From the NCBI GenBank assembly GCA_046350655.1, contig JAXMAB010000004.1, positions 992,001 to 1,056,000 on the forward strand: DNA of 64,000 nucleotides, in the 5' to 3' direction. Origin of the DNA: JAEUHO01 sp046350655 (GTDB lineage: Bacteria; Planctomycetota; PLA2; JAEUHO01). Every line of letters begins with the position of its first letter. Positions within the stretch are counted from its first letter, which is position 1. A program made the position numbers and the translations under genes. A model generated the notes under the pieces. It did no database searches, was not told the origin of the DNA, and was given only the letters and a program-made list of their open reading frames with translations. Below are positions 32,901 through 39,108 of this stretch, piece by piece.

Positions 32901-33820
32901 CTCTCGCCGCGGCGCGGCACCATCCGCACGCGCACCGAGAACGACCCCGCGTACCGGTTCACGTACGGGTCGCCCGCCGGGTACCGCACCGCCGGCGCCA
33001 CGTCGCCCTGCAGCGCGAGCGCGCCGTTCCAGCTCGGCGGCGGCTCGAGCACGTCCGGGTAGTGGTCGCGCGAGACCGAGTACGGGAACTGGGTGCCGTC
33101 CTCGCGCGCGAACAGGAGGTTGCGCGCGTCCACGACGCCGCCGATGAACCCCGCCAGCAGGATCTGGTCGGCGCCCGGGTCCTGGGCGAGCACGCCGTTC
33201 GCCGCGACCTTGTAGCCGTTGATGGGGGCTCGCCCGCCGCCCGTCGGCACCGGCAGCCGGTACGACACGACGAGCCGATACGCGTACTCCTCGGTCTCCG
33301 TGACCCGGGCGTTCGGGTGGTGCGGGGCGTCGACCAGGAACTCCCACCGGCTGTCGATCGCGTTCGCGAACACCTTCGTCACGTCCGCGCTCTGCGCGCC
33401 GGGCGCCTCGGACTCGCCGACGGCGACCACCGTCGCCGGGTGGTCGGGCGAGTTCGTCGTCACGACGTACCGGACCACCGACCCGTCCGGCAGCGGCGCG
33501 CCGTCGGGGCCGTTCGAGAGGAGGTTCTGGTCCCAGAGCCCGGCCGCGTTGCCGTCGAAGATCGCGAGCCGCAGGCGGTCGGTGTTCAGGCTGCAGGTGA
33601 CGCCGAACTGCGCCGGCTGCGACAGCGACGAGTTGCCGTCGGCGATCAGGTCGTGGAAGACGCCGCTGTGGCTGTCGCGGTCCGGCAGGCCCTGGAACTC
33701 CGCCCCCGCGACGAGTTCGTCGTTGTCGAACGGCTCGGCGGCCTGGGTCGACAGCGGCAGGAACGCGAGGAGGGCCGGGGCGGCGGCCGCCGCCCATCGG
33801 CGGAGCTTCGGGAAGCGCAT
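20909..33820 (-). CDS. Giant secreted SdrD_B-repeat surface protein, 4303 aa
   Basis: Probable cell-surface or extracellular structural protein. The ATG (33818-33820) follows AGGAGGT closely and begins a signal peptide ending STQAAEP. Residues 27 to about 455 form a domain shared with the 981-aa paralogue. From about 455 to 3945 lie some 34 SdrD_B (prealbumin-like) domains of about 102 residues, most with a calcium-binding loop such as DVDGDGVQDAGE. Twenty-one of them form a near-identical alternating array (GDRVWFDVDG type and GTITGRVFND type). The C-terminus has a Cys-containing domain, then a GWWRAV...WPL...WVALAQAYIAAQLN domain that resembles the secreted GYWKNH domain, then a Lys/Asp-rich tail (GKDGGDGKDKGKERGNDK). 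There is no LPXTG or PEP-CTERM anchor. Confidence 0.92.
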   Translation of the reverse strand: MRFPKLRRWAAAAAPALLAFLPLSTQAAEPFDNDELVAGAEFQGLPDRDSHSGVFHDLIADGNSSLSQPAQFGVTCSLNTDRLRLAIFDGNAAGLWDQNLLSNGPDGAPLPDGSVVRYVVTTNSPDHPATVVAVGESEAPGAQSADVTKVFANAIDSRWEFLVDAPHHPNARVTETEEYAYRLVVSYRLPVPTGGGRAPINGYKVAANGVLAQDPGADQILLAGFIGGVVDARNLLFAREDGTQFPYSVSRDHYPDVLEPPPSWNGALALQGDVAPAVRYPAGDPYVNRYAGSFSVRVRMVPRRGESWAQFLTRVVLEEGDADDVDDAGGVARNGTVSPSAPGVPPDDGRPYTVNGVARDNSGYRLPTSTEPSVDGSPWLELYDPAGTLRVVLFDLSGNVSQETGTETGFEAIPIPADGLPGDWVVVMHNLDARNSWFLRTNLEVRPVDGQSLSGRVFEDLDCDGDDDVRVDPPLAGVRVQALRTDVPGAAPLFAVTDALGAWRFDPVPAGAWSVSVVPGQPALAGRTTSTTLPILRTLAPRQNLFGLDVGFCPIGTIGDRVWYDRDGDGQQSADEPGLPGVGLELLDGAGQFLRTTTTDADGAYRFDNLAAGSFTVRVVTATVPAGYGPTTPASLDLVLPAGGAIGTADFGYRPAGSVGDRVWRDDDGDDVQDDGEPGLPGVTVELRSETDVLLSTQQTVADGRYLFSGLDAGTYRVKVLDATAPAGSLRTTPTDVKNATIPAGGADVTLDFGYRPTGSVTGTVFRDSDGDGVHDAGEPPIGGVELRLLTRDGLVVATTTTRADGTYEFTSVPVGDYLVNVVEGNPLLDGLTRTTPGQPVPVTVTAGVPTPPVDFGYRPSQDVSGRVWLDRDGDGVQDPEEPGLRNVSLELVDPNGVVRAFRTTANDGAYLFEDVPVGAWTVRVVGSSLPPGLASTTPPAARPITVVEAAATTNVDFGYRGSAAVGDRIWLDLDGDTQQDADEPGIPGVVVDVVDDLTSAPFGRRTTGTDGLYLVDGLPAGTYRLVVDATTLPKTVVRTSATASPVGAVAIGGQNLTLDVGYRFTGALGDRVWRDADGDGAQDAGEPGLGGVGIELLDAGGAVLRTTTTAGDGTYLFGGLPDGAYTVRVVAATLPSGLENTFGGAQQPATVTNGATDLTKDFGYRPTGAVRGTVFDDTDRDGAADVGEPGLPGVGVELVDGGGNVVATTTTAADGTYAFEHLPDGAYTVRVQPGTAPAGYDATTVTSRPATVAGGNEVSGRDFGYARPGGSGDPRGAIGDRVWLDVDGDGVQDAFGEPGLVGVTVELLDGAGGLLRTTQTVADGRYLFDRLPDGAYGVRVVEATVPAGLVRTFPAGATVPAAVLDASTDLTKDFGYRPEGVLGGLVWRDGDGNGLVAPAGEPGLEGVRIDLLDANGNVLATTTTLPDGTYRFFGLPDGAYVVRIDETTLPTGSVRTFPGQTTTPVTLTGGGSDLDNDYGYRRPGGAVGDRVWFDVDGDGVQDANERGIPGVTLELLDVNGAVIGTDVTDFDGGYLFDGLADGTYTVRVVPATLPAGVVRTFPDGSPSTATILNASTDLSKDFGYQPSGTITGRVFNDVDGDGTTDAGEPGIPGAVVELVDANGNDVATTTTGPDGTYTFDHLPDGAYTVRVQPGSVPAGLNATTPTSLPAVVANGNDVTGLNFGYDSPTGAVGDRVWFDVDGDGVQDAGEDGISGVTLELVNAAGQVIATEVTNSAGGYLFDGLADGTYTVRVVPATLPAGLTNTFGGTQQAATVLNASTDLSKDFGYQPSGTITGRVFNDTDGDGTTDVGEPGIPGAVVELVDSNGNVVTTTTTGPDGTYTFDHLPDGAYTVRVQPGSVPAGLNATTPTSLPATISGGNDVTGLDFGYDSPTGAIGDRVWFDVDGDGVQDAGEAGISGVTLELVNAAGQVIATEVTNSAGGYLFDGLADGTYVVRVVPATLPAGLTNTFGGAQQSATVTSASTDLSKDFGYQPSGTITGRVFNDTDGNGTTDAGEPGIPGAIVELVDAKGNVVATTTTGPDGSYTFDHLPDGAYTVRVQPGSVPAGLNATTPSSLPANIVGGNDVTGLNFGYDSPTGAIGDRVWFDVDGDGVQDAGEDGISGVSLELVNASGQVVATEVTNSAGGYLFDGLADDTYTVRVVPATLPAGLTNTFGGAQQAATVLNASTDLSKDFGYQPSGTIAGRVFNDTDGDGTTDAGEPGIPGAVVELVDSNGNVVATTTTGPDGTYTFDHLPDGAYTVRVQPGSVPAGLNATTPTSLPANIVSGNDITGLNFGYDSPTGAIGDRVWFDVDGDGVQDAGEDGISGVTLELVNASGQVVATEVTNSAGGYLFDGLADGTYTVRVVPATLPAGLTNTFGGAQQSATVTNASTDLSKDFGYQPSGTITGRVFNDTDGDGTTDAGEPGIPGAVVELVDSNGDVVATTTTGPDGTYTFDHLPDGAYTVRVQPGSVPAGLNATTPTSLPATITGGSDVTGLNFGYDSPTGAIGDRVWFDVDGDGVQDAGEDGISGVMLELRNAAGQVIATEVTNSAGGYLFDGLADGTYVVRVVPATLPAGLTNTFGGTQQSATVTNASTDLSKDFGYQPSGTITGRVFNDVDADGTTDAGEPGIPGAIVELVDANGNVVGTTTTGPDGTYTFDHLPDGAYTVRVQPGSVPAGLNATTPTSLPATITNGNDVTGLNFGYDSPTGALGDRVWFDVDGDGVQDAGEDGISGVTLELRNAAGQVIATEVTNSAGGYLFDGLADGTYTVRVVQATLPAGLTNTFGGTQQAATVLNASTDLSRDFGYQPSGTITGRVFNDTDGDGTTDAGEPGIPGAVVELVDSNGNVVATTTTGPDGTYTFDHLPDGAYTVRVQPGSVPAGLNATTPASLPADIVGGSDVTGLNFGYDSPTGALGDRVWFDVDGDGVQDAGEDGISGVTLELRNAAGQVIATEVTNSAGGYLFDGLADGTYVVRVVPATLPAGLTNTFGGTQQSATVTSASTDLSKDFGYQPSGTITGRVFNDIDGDGTTDAGEPGIPGAIVELVDSNGTVVTTTTTGPDGSYTFDHLPDGSYTVRVQPGSVPAGLNATTPTSLPAVVAGGNDVTGLNFGYDSPTGAIGDRVWFDVDGDGVQDAGEDGISGVTLELVNAAGQVIATEVTNSAGGYLFDGLADGTYTVRVVPATLPAGLTNTFGGAQQSATVTNASTDLSKDFGYQPSGTITGRVFNDTDGDGTTDAGEPGIPGTIVELVDANGNVVATRTTGPDGTYTFDHLPDGAYTVRVQPGSVPAGLNATTPTSLPAVVANGNDVTGLNFGYDSPTGAIGDRVWFDVDGDGVQDSGEDGISGVTLELVNAAGQVIATEVTNSAGGYLFDGLADGTYTVRVVPATLPAGLTNTFGGAQQSATVTNASTDLSKDFGYQPSGTITGRVFNDTDGDGTTDAGEPGIPGAVVELVDANGNVVTTTTTGPDGTYTFDHLPDGAYTVRVQPGSVPAGLNATTPTSLPAVITGGSDVTGLNFGFDSPTGAIGDRVWFDVDGDGVQDAGEDGISRVTLELLNAAGQVIATEVTNSAGGYLFDGLADGTYTVRVVPATLPTGLTNTFGGTQQAATVLNASTDLSKDFGYQPSGTITGRVFNDTDGDGTTDAGEPGIPGAVVELVDRNGNVVATTTTGPDGTYTFDHLPDGSYTVRVQPGSVPADYNATTPTSRPATITNGNDVTGLEFGFHTSTPPPPPPPTGAIGDRVWADTDGDGLQDPGEPGLPGVTLELLNAAGQPVASKVTGPDGAYLFDGLANGAYTVRVVAASLPPGLVSTTGGLQQSATVTNASTDRTKDFGFGAPRVALGGRVWLDADGDGLQDPTGEPGLAGVTVELLDAAGRVVGSQLTGPGGSYLFPGLLDGAYRLRVVESTLPTGLTRTFPATATVPAAVTGGSTDLTKDFGYRAAPPTCDPGTDPRVHEACFEASVWLADPHTRDFDVYVRVDRGTRAGDIRDLVCLGYTGAFPGTAVGANGVLRVEGLTVVDGYAKVRVCVTADPGTIDGGFFDGPFRLEVVVNGVGEAAADTFTRASLVPGATFPRNWTPLWCDDVPDFAVASVVPFACWEPPPPPTTCVRDVGWWRAVHRDGACAATRVPWPLDGAESRRLCGRTWRSILDASAKDDAWVALAQAYIAAQLNVAAGNTPSRKVADAIDEAGCLLVQGCRGFCGLAEERAVLLHRTLKAFNRGTNGPAACPDAVPTCPPPPKPDVCPVPGDRGGKDGGDGKDKGKERGNDKKDDRNDKNDRSATPRAPEAGKDRPKGGDRR
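22635..29065 (-). repeat. Tandem array of a 612-bp coding repeat, about 10.5 copies
   Basis: The same short tract (GATCGTGCCCGAGG and close variants) recurs at 22929 and then every 612 bases to 29049, eleven times without a change of length. Each unit encodes two SdrD_B domains (204 residues). Copies differ by scattered, mostly silent substitutions. The flanking domains on the N-terminal side are much more diverged. Confidence 0.9.
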
Positions 33821-33911
33821 ACAGACCTCCTGCGGGGAGAGGACCGGAGGCAACTCCGGTGCCGGGCCCTCATCCGGCCTTCATAACGACGGGGAGGGAC
33901 GCGCCGGGCGC

Positions 33912-33940
33912 ACCTCAAGTCGCCATGGATCAAGGACTTA
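33912..33940 (-). promoter_or_regulatory. Shared 29-bp element, copy B (giant surface-protein gene)
   Basis: Reads GTAAGTC-N15-CTTGAGG towards the giant gene, ending 91 bases before its ATG. It matches copies A, C and D in both half-sites and in spacing. Confidence 0.55.
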
Positions 33941-34300
33941 CGTCGGCGCGCAACCGACCCGTTGCCGGTCGATTCCGCGACGTCGAGCGGGCGGGGTGCT
34001 GCGGAATTCGGACAAGTCCCCCGGCGCCGATGTCGCACCGCCGCGACACGGACCGTGCGGCCTCGCGGGGACCGCGTCCCCGGTCCCGGGACGCAAGGCC
34101 CGGCGGCCGGCGTGACCCGCCGATCGACGGCCGGTTCCGCCATTCTGGGACCGGCACGAAATGGCGGAACCGACCCGCGGGACCGCGAGGCCCGGTCGCC
34201 GATCTCGCCCCCGTCGACGAACGGCATGGGCGGGGGGGGCGGCGCGGGCCACCGGGCCTCGCGGTCCTGGGAGGAACGCCGCGTCGCCGTGCTCCCCGGG

Positions 34301-34334
34301 AAACGAAAAACGGCCGGCCCTCGCGGGCCGGCCG
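34301..34334 (-). terminator. Intrinsic terminator after the 981-aa surface-protein gene
   Basis: Arms CGGCCGGCCC and GGGCCGGCCG (34311-34334) are followed on the minus strand by TTTTTCGTTT. It lies 45 bases past the stop at 34380. This is the most classical terminator in the window. Confidence 0.85.
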
Positions 34335-34379
34335 TCCAGGAGGCGCGGCGCGCATGCGCGCCGCAACCGATGGGTTCGC

Positions 34380-37325
34380 TTACTTCTTGCCGCCCTTGTT
34401 GCCCGGCTTGCCCGGAGCGGTGCCGACGCCGTCGTTCACCGGCGGGTTGCCCGGGGGCTGGGGATCGAGGCCGTTGCCGACGCCGTTGTTGCCCTTCGGC
34501 TTGTCGTCGCACTTGTCCTTGGGCTTCTCGCACTTGGACTTGTCGTCGTCGCACTTGTCCTTGGGCTTCTCGCACTTGGACTTGTCGTCGTCGCAGCGGT
34601 CCTTGGGCTTGTCGCACTTGGACTTGTCGTCGTCGCAACGGTCCTTGGGCTTGTCGCACTTGGACTTGTCGTCGTCGCACTTGTCCTTGGGCTTGTCGCC
34701 CTTCGGCTTGTCGTCGCAGCGGTCCTTCGGCTCGTCGCACTTCGGCTTCGGATCGCACTTCGGCTTCGGGTCGCACTTCGGCGGCGGGGGCGGGCAGCAG
34801 GGCACCTTCACGATGCACGCCACCGGGCCGGCCTTGCCGTCGTTGTAGCCCTTCAGCACCAGGTAGACGATCCGGGCGCGCTCCTCGGCGAGGCCGCAGA
34901 GCCCGCCGCAGTTCTGCTCGAGCAGCGCCGCAGCCTCCTCAAGGGCGGCCGCGACCGTCTTCGGGGTGCAGGCCCCGCCGGCGGCGTTGAGCTTCGCGAC
35001 GATCCACTGCTGGGCGAGGGCCACCCACGCGTCGCACTTGGCGCTGGCCTTGAGGATCGACAGCCACGACTTGCCGCAGAGGACCTTGTCCTCGCCGCCG
35101 TCGACCGGCCACGCGATCTTCGTCGCCTCGCAGGTGCCGTACTTGTTGACCGTCTTCCACCAGGCCAGGCCCTTGACGCAGCCGTCCGTGCACGGCTTGT
35201 CCGGCCAGCACTCCCAGGCGAGGTACGACTTCAGGAAGAAGTCGGGGACGTCATCGCACCAGAGCGGCTTCCAGTCGGCCGGGAACGTCCCGCCGATCTT
35301 GAGCGACTTGCAGGAGAACTCGCCGCAGGCCGCCTCGCCGACGCAGTTGACGACGACCGTCAGCTTCATCGTGCCGTCGAAGTAGCCCATCGGGAACCAC
35401 GCCGGGTCGGCCGTGGCGCACACGAGGACCTTGGCGTAGCCGTCGACGACCTTGATGTCCTTGACCTTCAGGACGCCGTTGCGGCCGGTCTGCTCGCCGG
35501 GGAAGGCCCCGTCGTAGCCGAAGCAGGCGAGGTCCACCATCGGCGGGTCGCACTCGCAGCCCTTGTCGAGCCGGACGTAGACGTCGAAGGACGTCGTGGT
35601 CGGGTCGGCGAGCCACACGCTCGACTCGAAGCACACCTCGTGGAGGCGGCCCGTCTCGCCGCAGTCGCAGGTCTTCTCGCAGTAGCCGATGTCGGCGTCC
35701 TTGAGGTTGACCGACGGGACGACCGTCTTCGACAGCGGCTGGACGATCGCCGACGTCATGTTCGGCACGTCCGAGTCGACCGAGATGTTGTACGTCCCGG
35801 CCGGGATCGGGTTGACCGAGTAGAAGCCGTTCGCGTCCGTCACGCGGAAGATCGGCGCCGCGGGGGCGTCGGTGCGCTGGATGCGGACCGTCAGGCCGGA
35901 GAGGGCCGGCTCGACGTCGGCCTCGTCGTCACCGTCGCAATTCAGGTCGCGGTAGACGCGGCCCTCGAGCGACTGCGTGAGCGGGTTGAACTCGACGTTC
36001 GCGCGGAGGAACCACGAGTTGCGCGCGTCGAGGTTGTGCATCCGCAGCGTCCAGAGGCCCGGGATGCCGTCGAGCGGCACCGGGATCTTCTCGAACGCGG
36101 CGCCGGTGTTGTCCTCCTGGGCCACGTTGCCCGAGAGGTCGAGCAGCGTCACGCGGACCACGCCGTTCGGGTCCACGAGCTCGAGCCACGGGCTGCCCGC
36201 GTCGCTCGGCTGGGCCGCGAACGGGAGGCGGTAGCCGGAGTTGTCGTGCGCGATGCCGCGCTGGTCGACGTAGGCGCGGCCGTCGTCCGGCGGGATGCCG
36301 GCGTTGCTCGGGCTGGGCATGCCCTCGGGGCTGATGCCCGAGAGGTCGTCCACGTCGTCGGCGTCACCCTCCTCGAGGATGAGGTTCTCGACGAAGTTCA
36401 CCCAGCTCTGGCCGGGGCTCGGGACGAGGCGGATGCCGAGCTCGAAGTCGCCCTTGTACTTGTTCACGAACGGGTCGGGGCTCGGGAACCGGACGGCCGG
36501 GAGCGCGGCGGCCGGGCCGTTCAGGATCGAGTTCAGGTTCGCGCTGGGCTCGAGCACGTCCGGGTAGTGGTCGCGCGAGACCGAGTACTCGTCCCCGTTC
36601 ACCGGCGAGCCGGGGAACTTGAAGAGCATGTTGCGCGAGTCGACGACGCCGCCGATGAACCCGCCGGTCAGCAGCTGGCCGACCTGGACGGGGATCAGGC
36701 CGAAGGGCGCGTTGATCGCGACCTTGTAGCCGTTGATCGGGGCGATGTTGCTGCCCGACGGCGTCGGCTGGCGGTACTTCACCAGCAGGCGGTAGACGTG
36801 GCGGCCGTCCGGGAGCAGCGCGTTCGGGTGGTGCGGGCCGTCGTAGAGGAACTGCCAGCGGCCGTCCACGGCGTACGTGAAGATCGCCGCGCCCGGACGG
36901 GGCGCCGCGCTCTCCGAGTCGGCGATGGCGACCACCGTCTCCGGGGCCGTCGGCGACGCGGTGACGAGGTCGTACTCGACGACCGAGCCGTCCGGCACCG
37001 GGTTGCCGTTCGCGTCGTTGTCGATCTTGTTCTGGTCCCAGAGGCCGCCCGCGTTGCCGTCGAAGATGGCGACGCGGAGCGAGGTGCTCTCGGCCGGGGC
37101 CGCGATCCCGAAGACGTTCGGGCCGGTCACCGAGCTCGAGCCGACCGCGATGAGGTCCAGGAACACGCCGCTGTGCGTGTCCTTGTCCGGGAGGGCGAGG
37201 AACTCCGAGCCGGCGACCAGCTCGTCGTTGTCGAAAGGCTCGGCGGCGAAGGCCGGCGCCGTCAAGAAGCACGCCGCGGCCGAGAGGCCGAGCAGCGCGC
37301 GCGAGAACCACGTCATGCGACCCAT
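34380..37325 (-). CDS. Secreted surface protein with Cys-rich tail, 981 aa (short paralogue of the giant protein)
   Basis: Probable surface or extracellular protein. The ATG (37323-37325) is used; a second ATG three codons on is possible. The signal peptide ends APAFA, then AEPFDNDELVAGSEF, nearly identical to the giant protein. The shared N-terminal domain runs to about residue 455 and includes SVSRDHYPDVLEP and HNLDARNSWFLRANVEF. One SdrD_B-like domain follows (GRVYRDLNCDGDDEADVEP), then a Cys-rich region and a GYWKNH-like domain (GLAWWKTVNKYGTCEATKIA, then WVALAQQWIVAKLNAAGG). The tail from about residue 850 is Lys/Asp/Cys/Pro-rich, with a 14-residue repeat of the type KPKDKCDDDKSKCE, then a Gly/Pro/Asn end. 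It shares a bipartite upstream element with the giant gene. Confidence 0.9.
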   Translation of the reverse strand: MGRMTWFSRALLGLSAAACFLTAPAFAAEPFDNDELVAGSEFLALPDKDTHSGVFLDLIAVGSSSVTGPNVFGIAAPAESTSLRVAIFDGNAGGLWDQNKIDNDANGNPVPDGSVVEYDLVTASPTAPETVVAIADSESAAPRPGAAIFTYAVDGRWQFLYDGPHHPNALLPDGRHVYRLLVKYRQPTPSGSNIAPINGYKVAINAPFGLIPVQVGQLLTGGFIGGVVDSRNMLFKFPGSPVNGDEYSVSRDHYPDVLEPSANLNSILNGPAAALPAVRFPSPDPFVNKYKGDFELGIRLVPSPGQSWVNFVENLILEEGDADDVDDLSGISPEGMPSPSNAGIPPDDGRAYVDQRGIAHDNSGYRLPFAAQPSDAGSPWLELVDPNGVVRVTLLDLSGNVAQEDNTGAAFEKIPVPLDGIPGLWTLRMHNLDARNSWFLRANVEFNPLTQSLEGRVYRDLNCDGDDEADVEPALSGLTVRIQRTDAPAAPIFRVTDANGFYSVNPIPAGTYNISVDSDVPNMTSAIVQPLSKTVVPSVNLKDADIGYCEKTCDCGETGRLHEVCFESSVWLADPTTTSFDVYVRLDKGCECDPPMVDLACFGYDGAFPGEQTGRNGVLKVKDIKVVDGYAKVLVCATADPAWFPMGYFDGTMKLTVVVNCVGEAACGEFSCKSLKIGGTFPADWKPLWCDDVPDFFLKSYLAWECWPDKPCTDGCVKGLAWWKTVNKYGTCEATKIAWPVDGGEDKVLCGKSWLSILKASAKCDAWVALAQQWIVAKLNAAGGACTPKTVAAALEEAAALLEQNCGGLCGLAEERARIVYLVLKGYNDGKAGPVACIVKVPCCPPPPPKCDPKPKCDPKPKCDEPKDRCDDKPKGDKPKDKCDDDKSKCDKPKDRCDDDKSKCDKPKDRCDDDKSKCEKPKDKCDDDKSKCEKPKDKCDDKPKGNNGVGNGLDPQPPGNPPVNDGVGTAPGKPGNKGGKK
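34511..34697 (-). repeat. 42-bp coding tandem repeat, about 4.5 copies
   Basis: TCCTTGGGCTT recurs at 34516, 34558, 34600, 34642 and 34684, exactly 42 bases apart. Each copy encodes 14 residues with a Cys every seventh position. Confidence 0.9.
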
Positions 37326-37606
37326 GTGCTTTGCAATCCCTTCCTGGGGAGGGGGACCGGCGTCGGCCGGTCGGACGCGGGACAGTAGCAGAATCCGAGC
37401 CGAATGCGGTCCCAGGGTGGATTGTTTCGTAACTATTTTTCCAGTAACGAGTTACGAGTTTTGGCGTCGTGGGGGGGCGGACGGCCGCCGTTCATCGCGC
37501 GCGACGGACGTTCATTTCGCACGACATCCCCCTCGCCGCCCGGGATTCCTCCCACCGCGGGCCGCTCTGCCTACAGAATCCCCCCGTCCCCCAGGGGGAC
37601 CTCCCC
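37326..37606. other. Divergent control region between the 981-aa gene and prfB
   Basis: No gene is supported. The centre (37421-37465) is the most AT-rich stretch in the window and contains GTAACGAGTTAC (37444-37455) and the shared element. AGGGGGA stands about eight bases before the prfB ATG as its ribosome binding site. Confidence 0.7.
37427..37455 (-). promoter_or_regulatory. Shared 29-bp element, copy C (981-aa surface-protein gene)
   Basis: Reads GTAACTC-N15-GTTACGA on the minus strand, ending 101 bases before the ATG at 37325. Because its ends are inverse repeats (GTAAC/GTTAC), a version shifted by two bases also reads on the plus strand towards prfB. Confidence 0.55.
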
Positions 37607-38717
<1,111 letters not shown>

Positions 38718-39108
38718 CGACGGCGCCCCCGCCCGCTCGGGGCGCGGTCAGGGGGTCGAGGACCGCGAGGCCCGGCCTGCCGGGCGACCAAACGCGCCAA
38801 ACGGTGTCCGGCACCGGATGGCGGGATTGACCTCGATGGGCGGATACGAGCGGTTGCGGTCGCCGGCGGGGGACCGCGACGCCCGGCGGCCGTCGCGTCC
38901 CAACGCGCCAGATGGTGTCCGGCACCCAATGGCGCGAATGGCGCCGGGGACGGCCTGCCGGGCGACCAAACGCGCCAAACGGTGTCCGGCACCGGATGGC
39001 GGGATTGCCCCCGGCCGGCGGGCCTCGCGTCCCCCGGAAGCACGACCGCGGCCCGGTCCCGCGCCGCGCCTCCCGCCGCGCGGGGGCCCGCGCTACGCTC
39101 TCCGCCCC
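38718..39108. repeat. REP4 cluster with REP1 arms, between prfB and purH
   Basis: No gene is supported. Three REP4 hairpins lie here: 38790-38827, 38902-38938 and 38969-39007, each with a GTGTCCGGCAC centre between CGCCA and TGGCG arms. The first and third sit in an exact 57-base duplication (38773-38829 and 38951-39007). A REP1 arm precedes the cluster (38759-38775) and the opposite arm follows it (39019-39036), so REP1 arms bracket the whole block. TACGCT (39094-39099) is a -10 box for purH. Confidence 0.8.
39094..39099 (+). promoter_or_regulatory. -10 box TACGCT for leaderless purH
   Basis: TACGCT ends nine bases before the purH ATG, and there is no Shine-Dalgarno between them. Confidence 0.45.

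Larger units (their letters stand above)
33821..34379. other. Intergenic region: giant-gene promoter area, REP elements, terminator
   Basis: No gene is supported. It holds the giant gene's leader and the shared promoter-like element (33912-33940), a REP2 hairpin (34133-34171, GGTTCCGCCA / TGGCGGAACC), a REP1 arm (34179-34196) with its opposite arm about 50 bases on (34252-34270), and the intrinsic terminator of the 981-aa gene (34301-34334). Confidence 0.75.

Noticed and set aside
38818..39108. N-terminal extension of purH upstream of 39109
   Set aside because: The frame is open but runs through REP4 repeats; PurH homology starts at the ATG at 39109, where a -10 box lies nine bases upstream.
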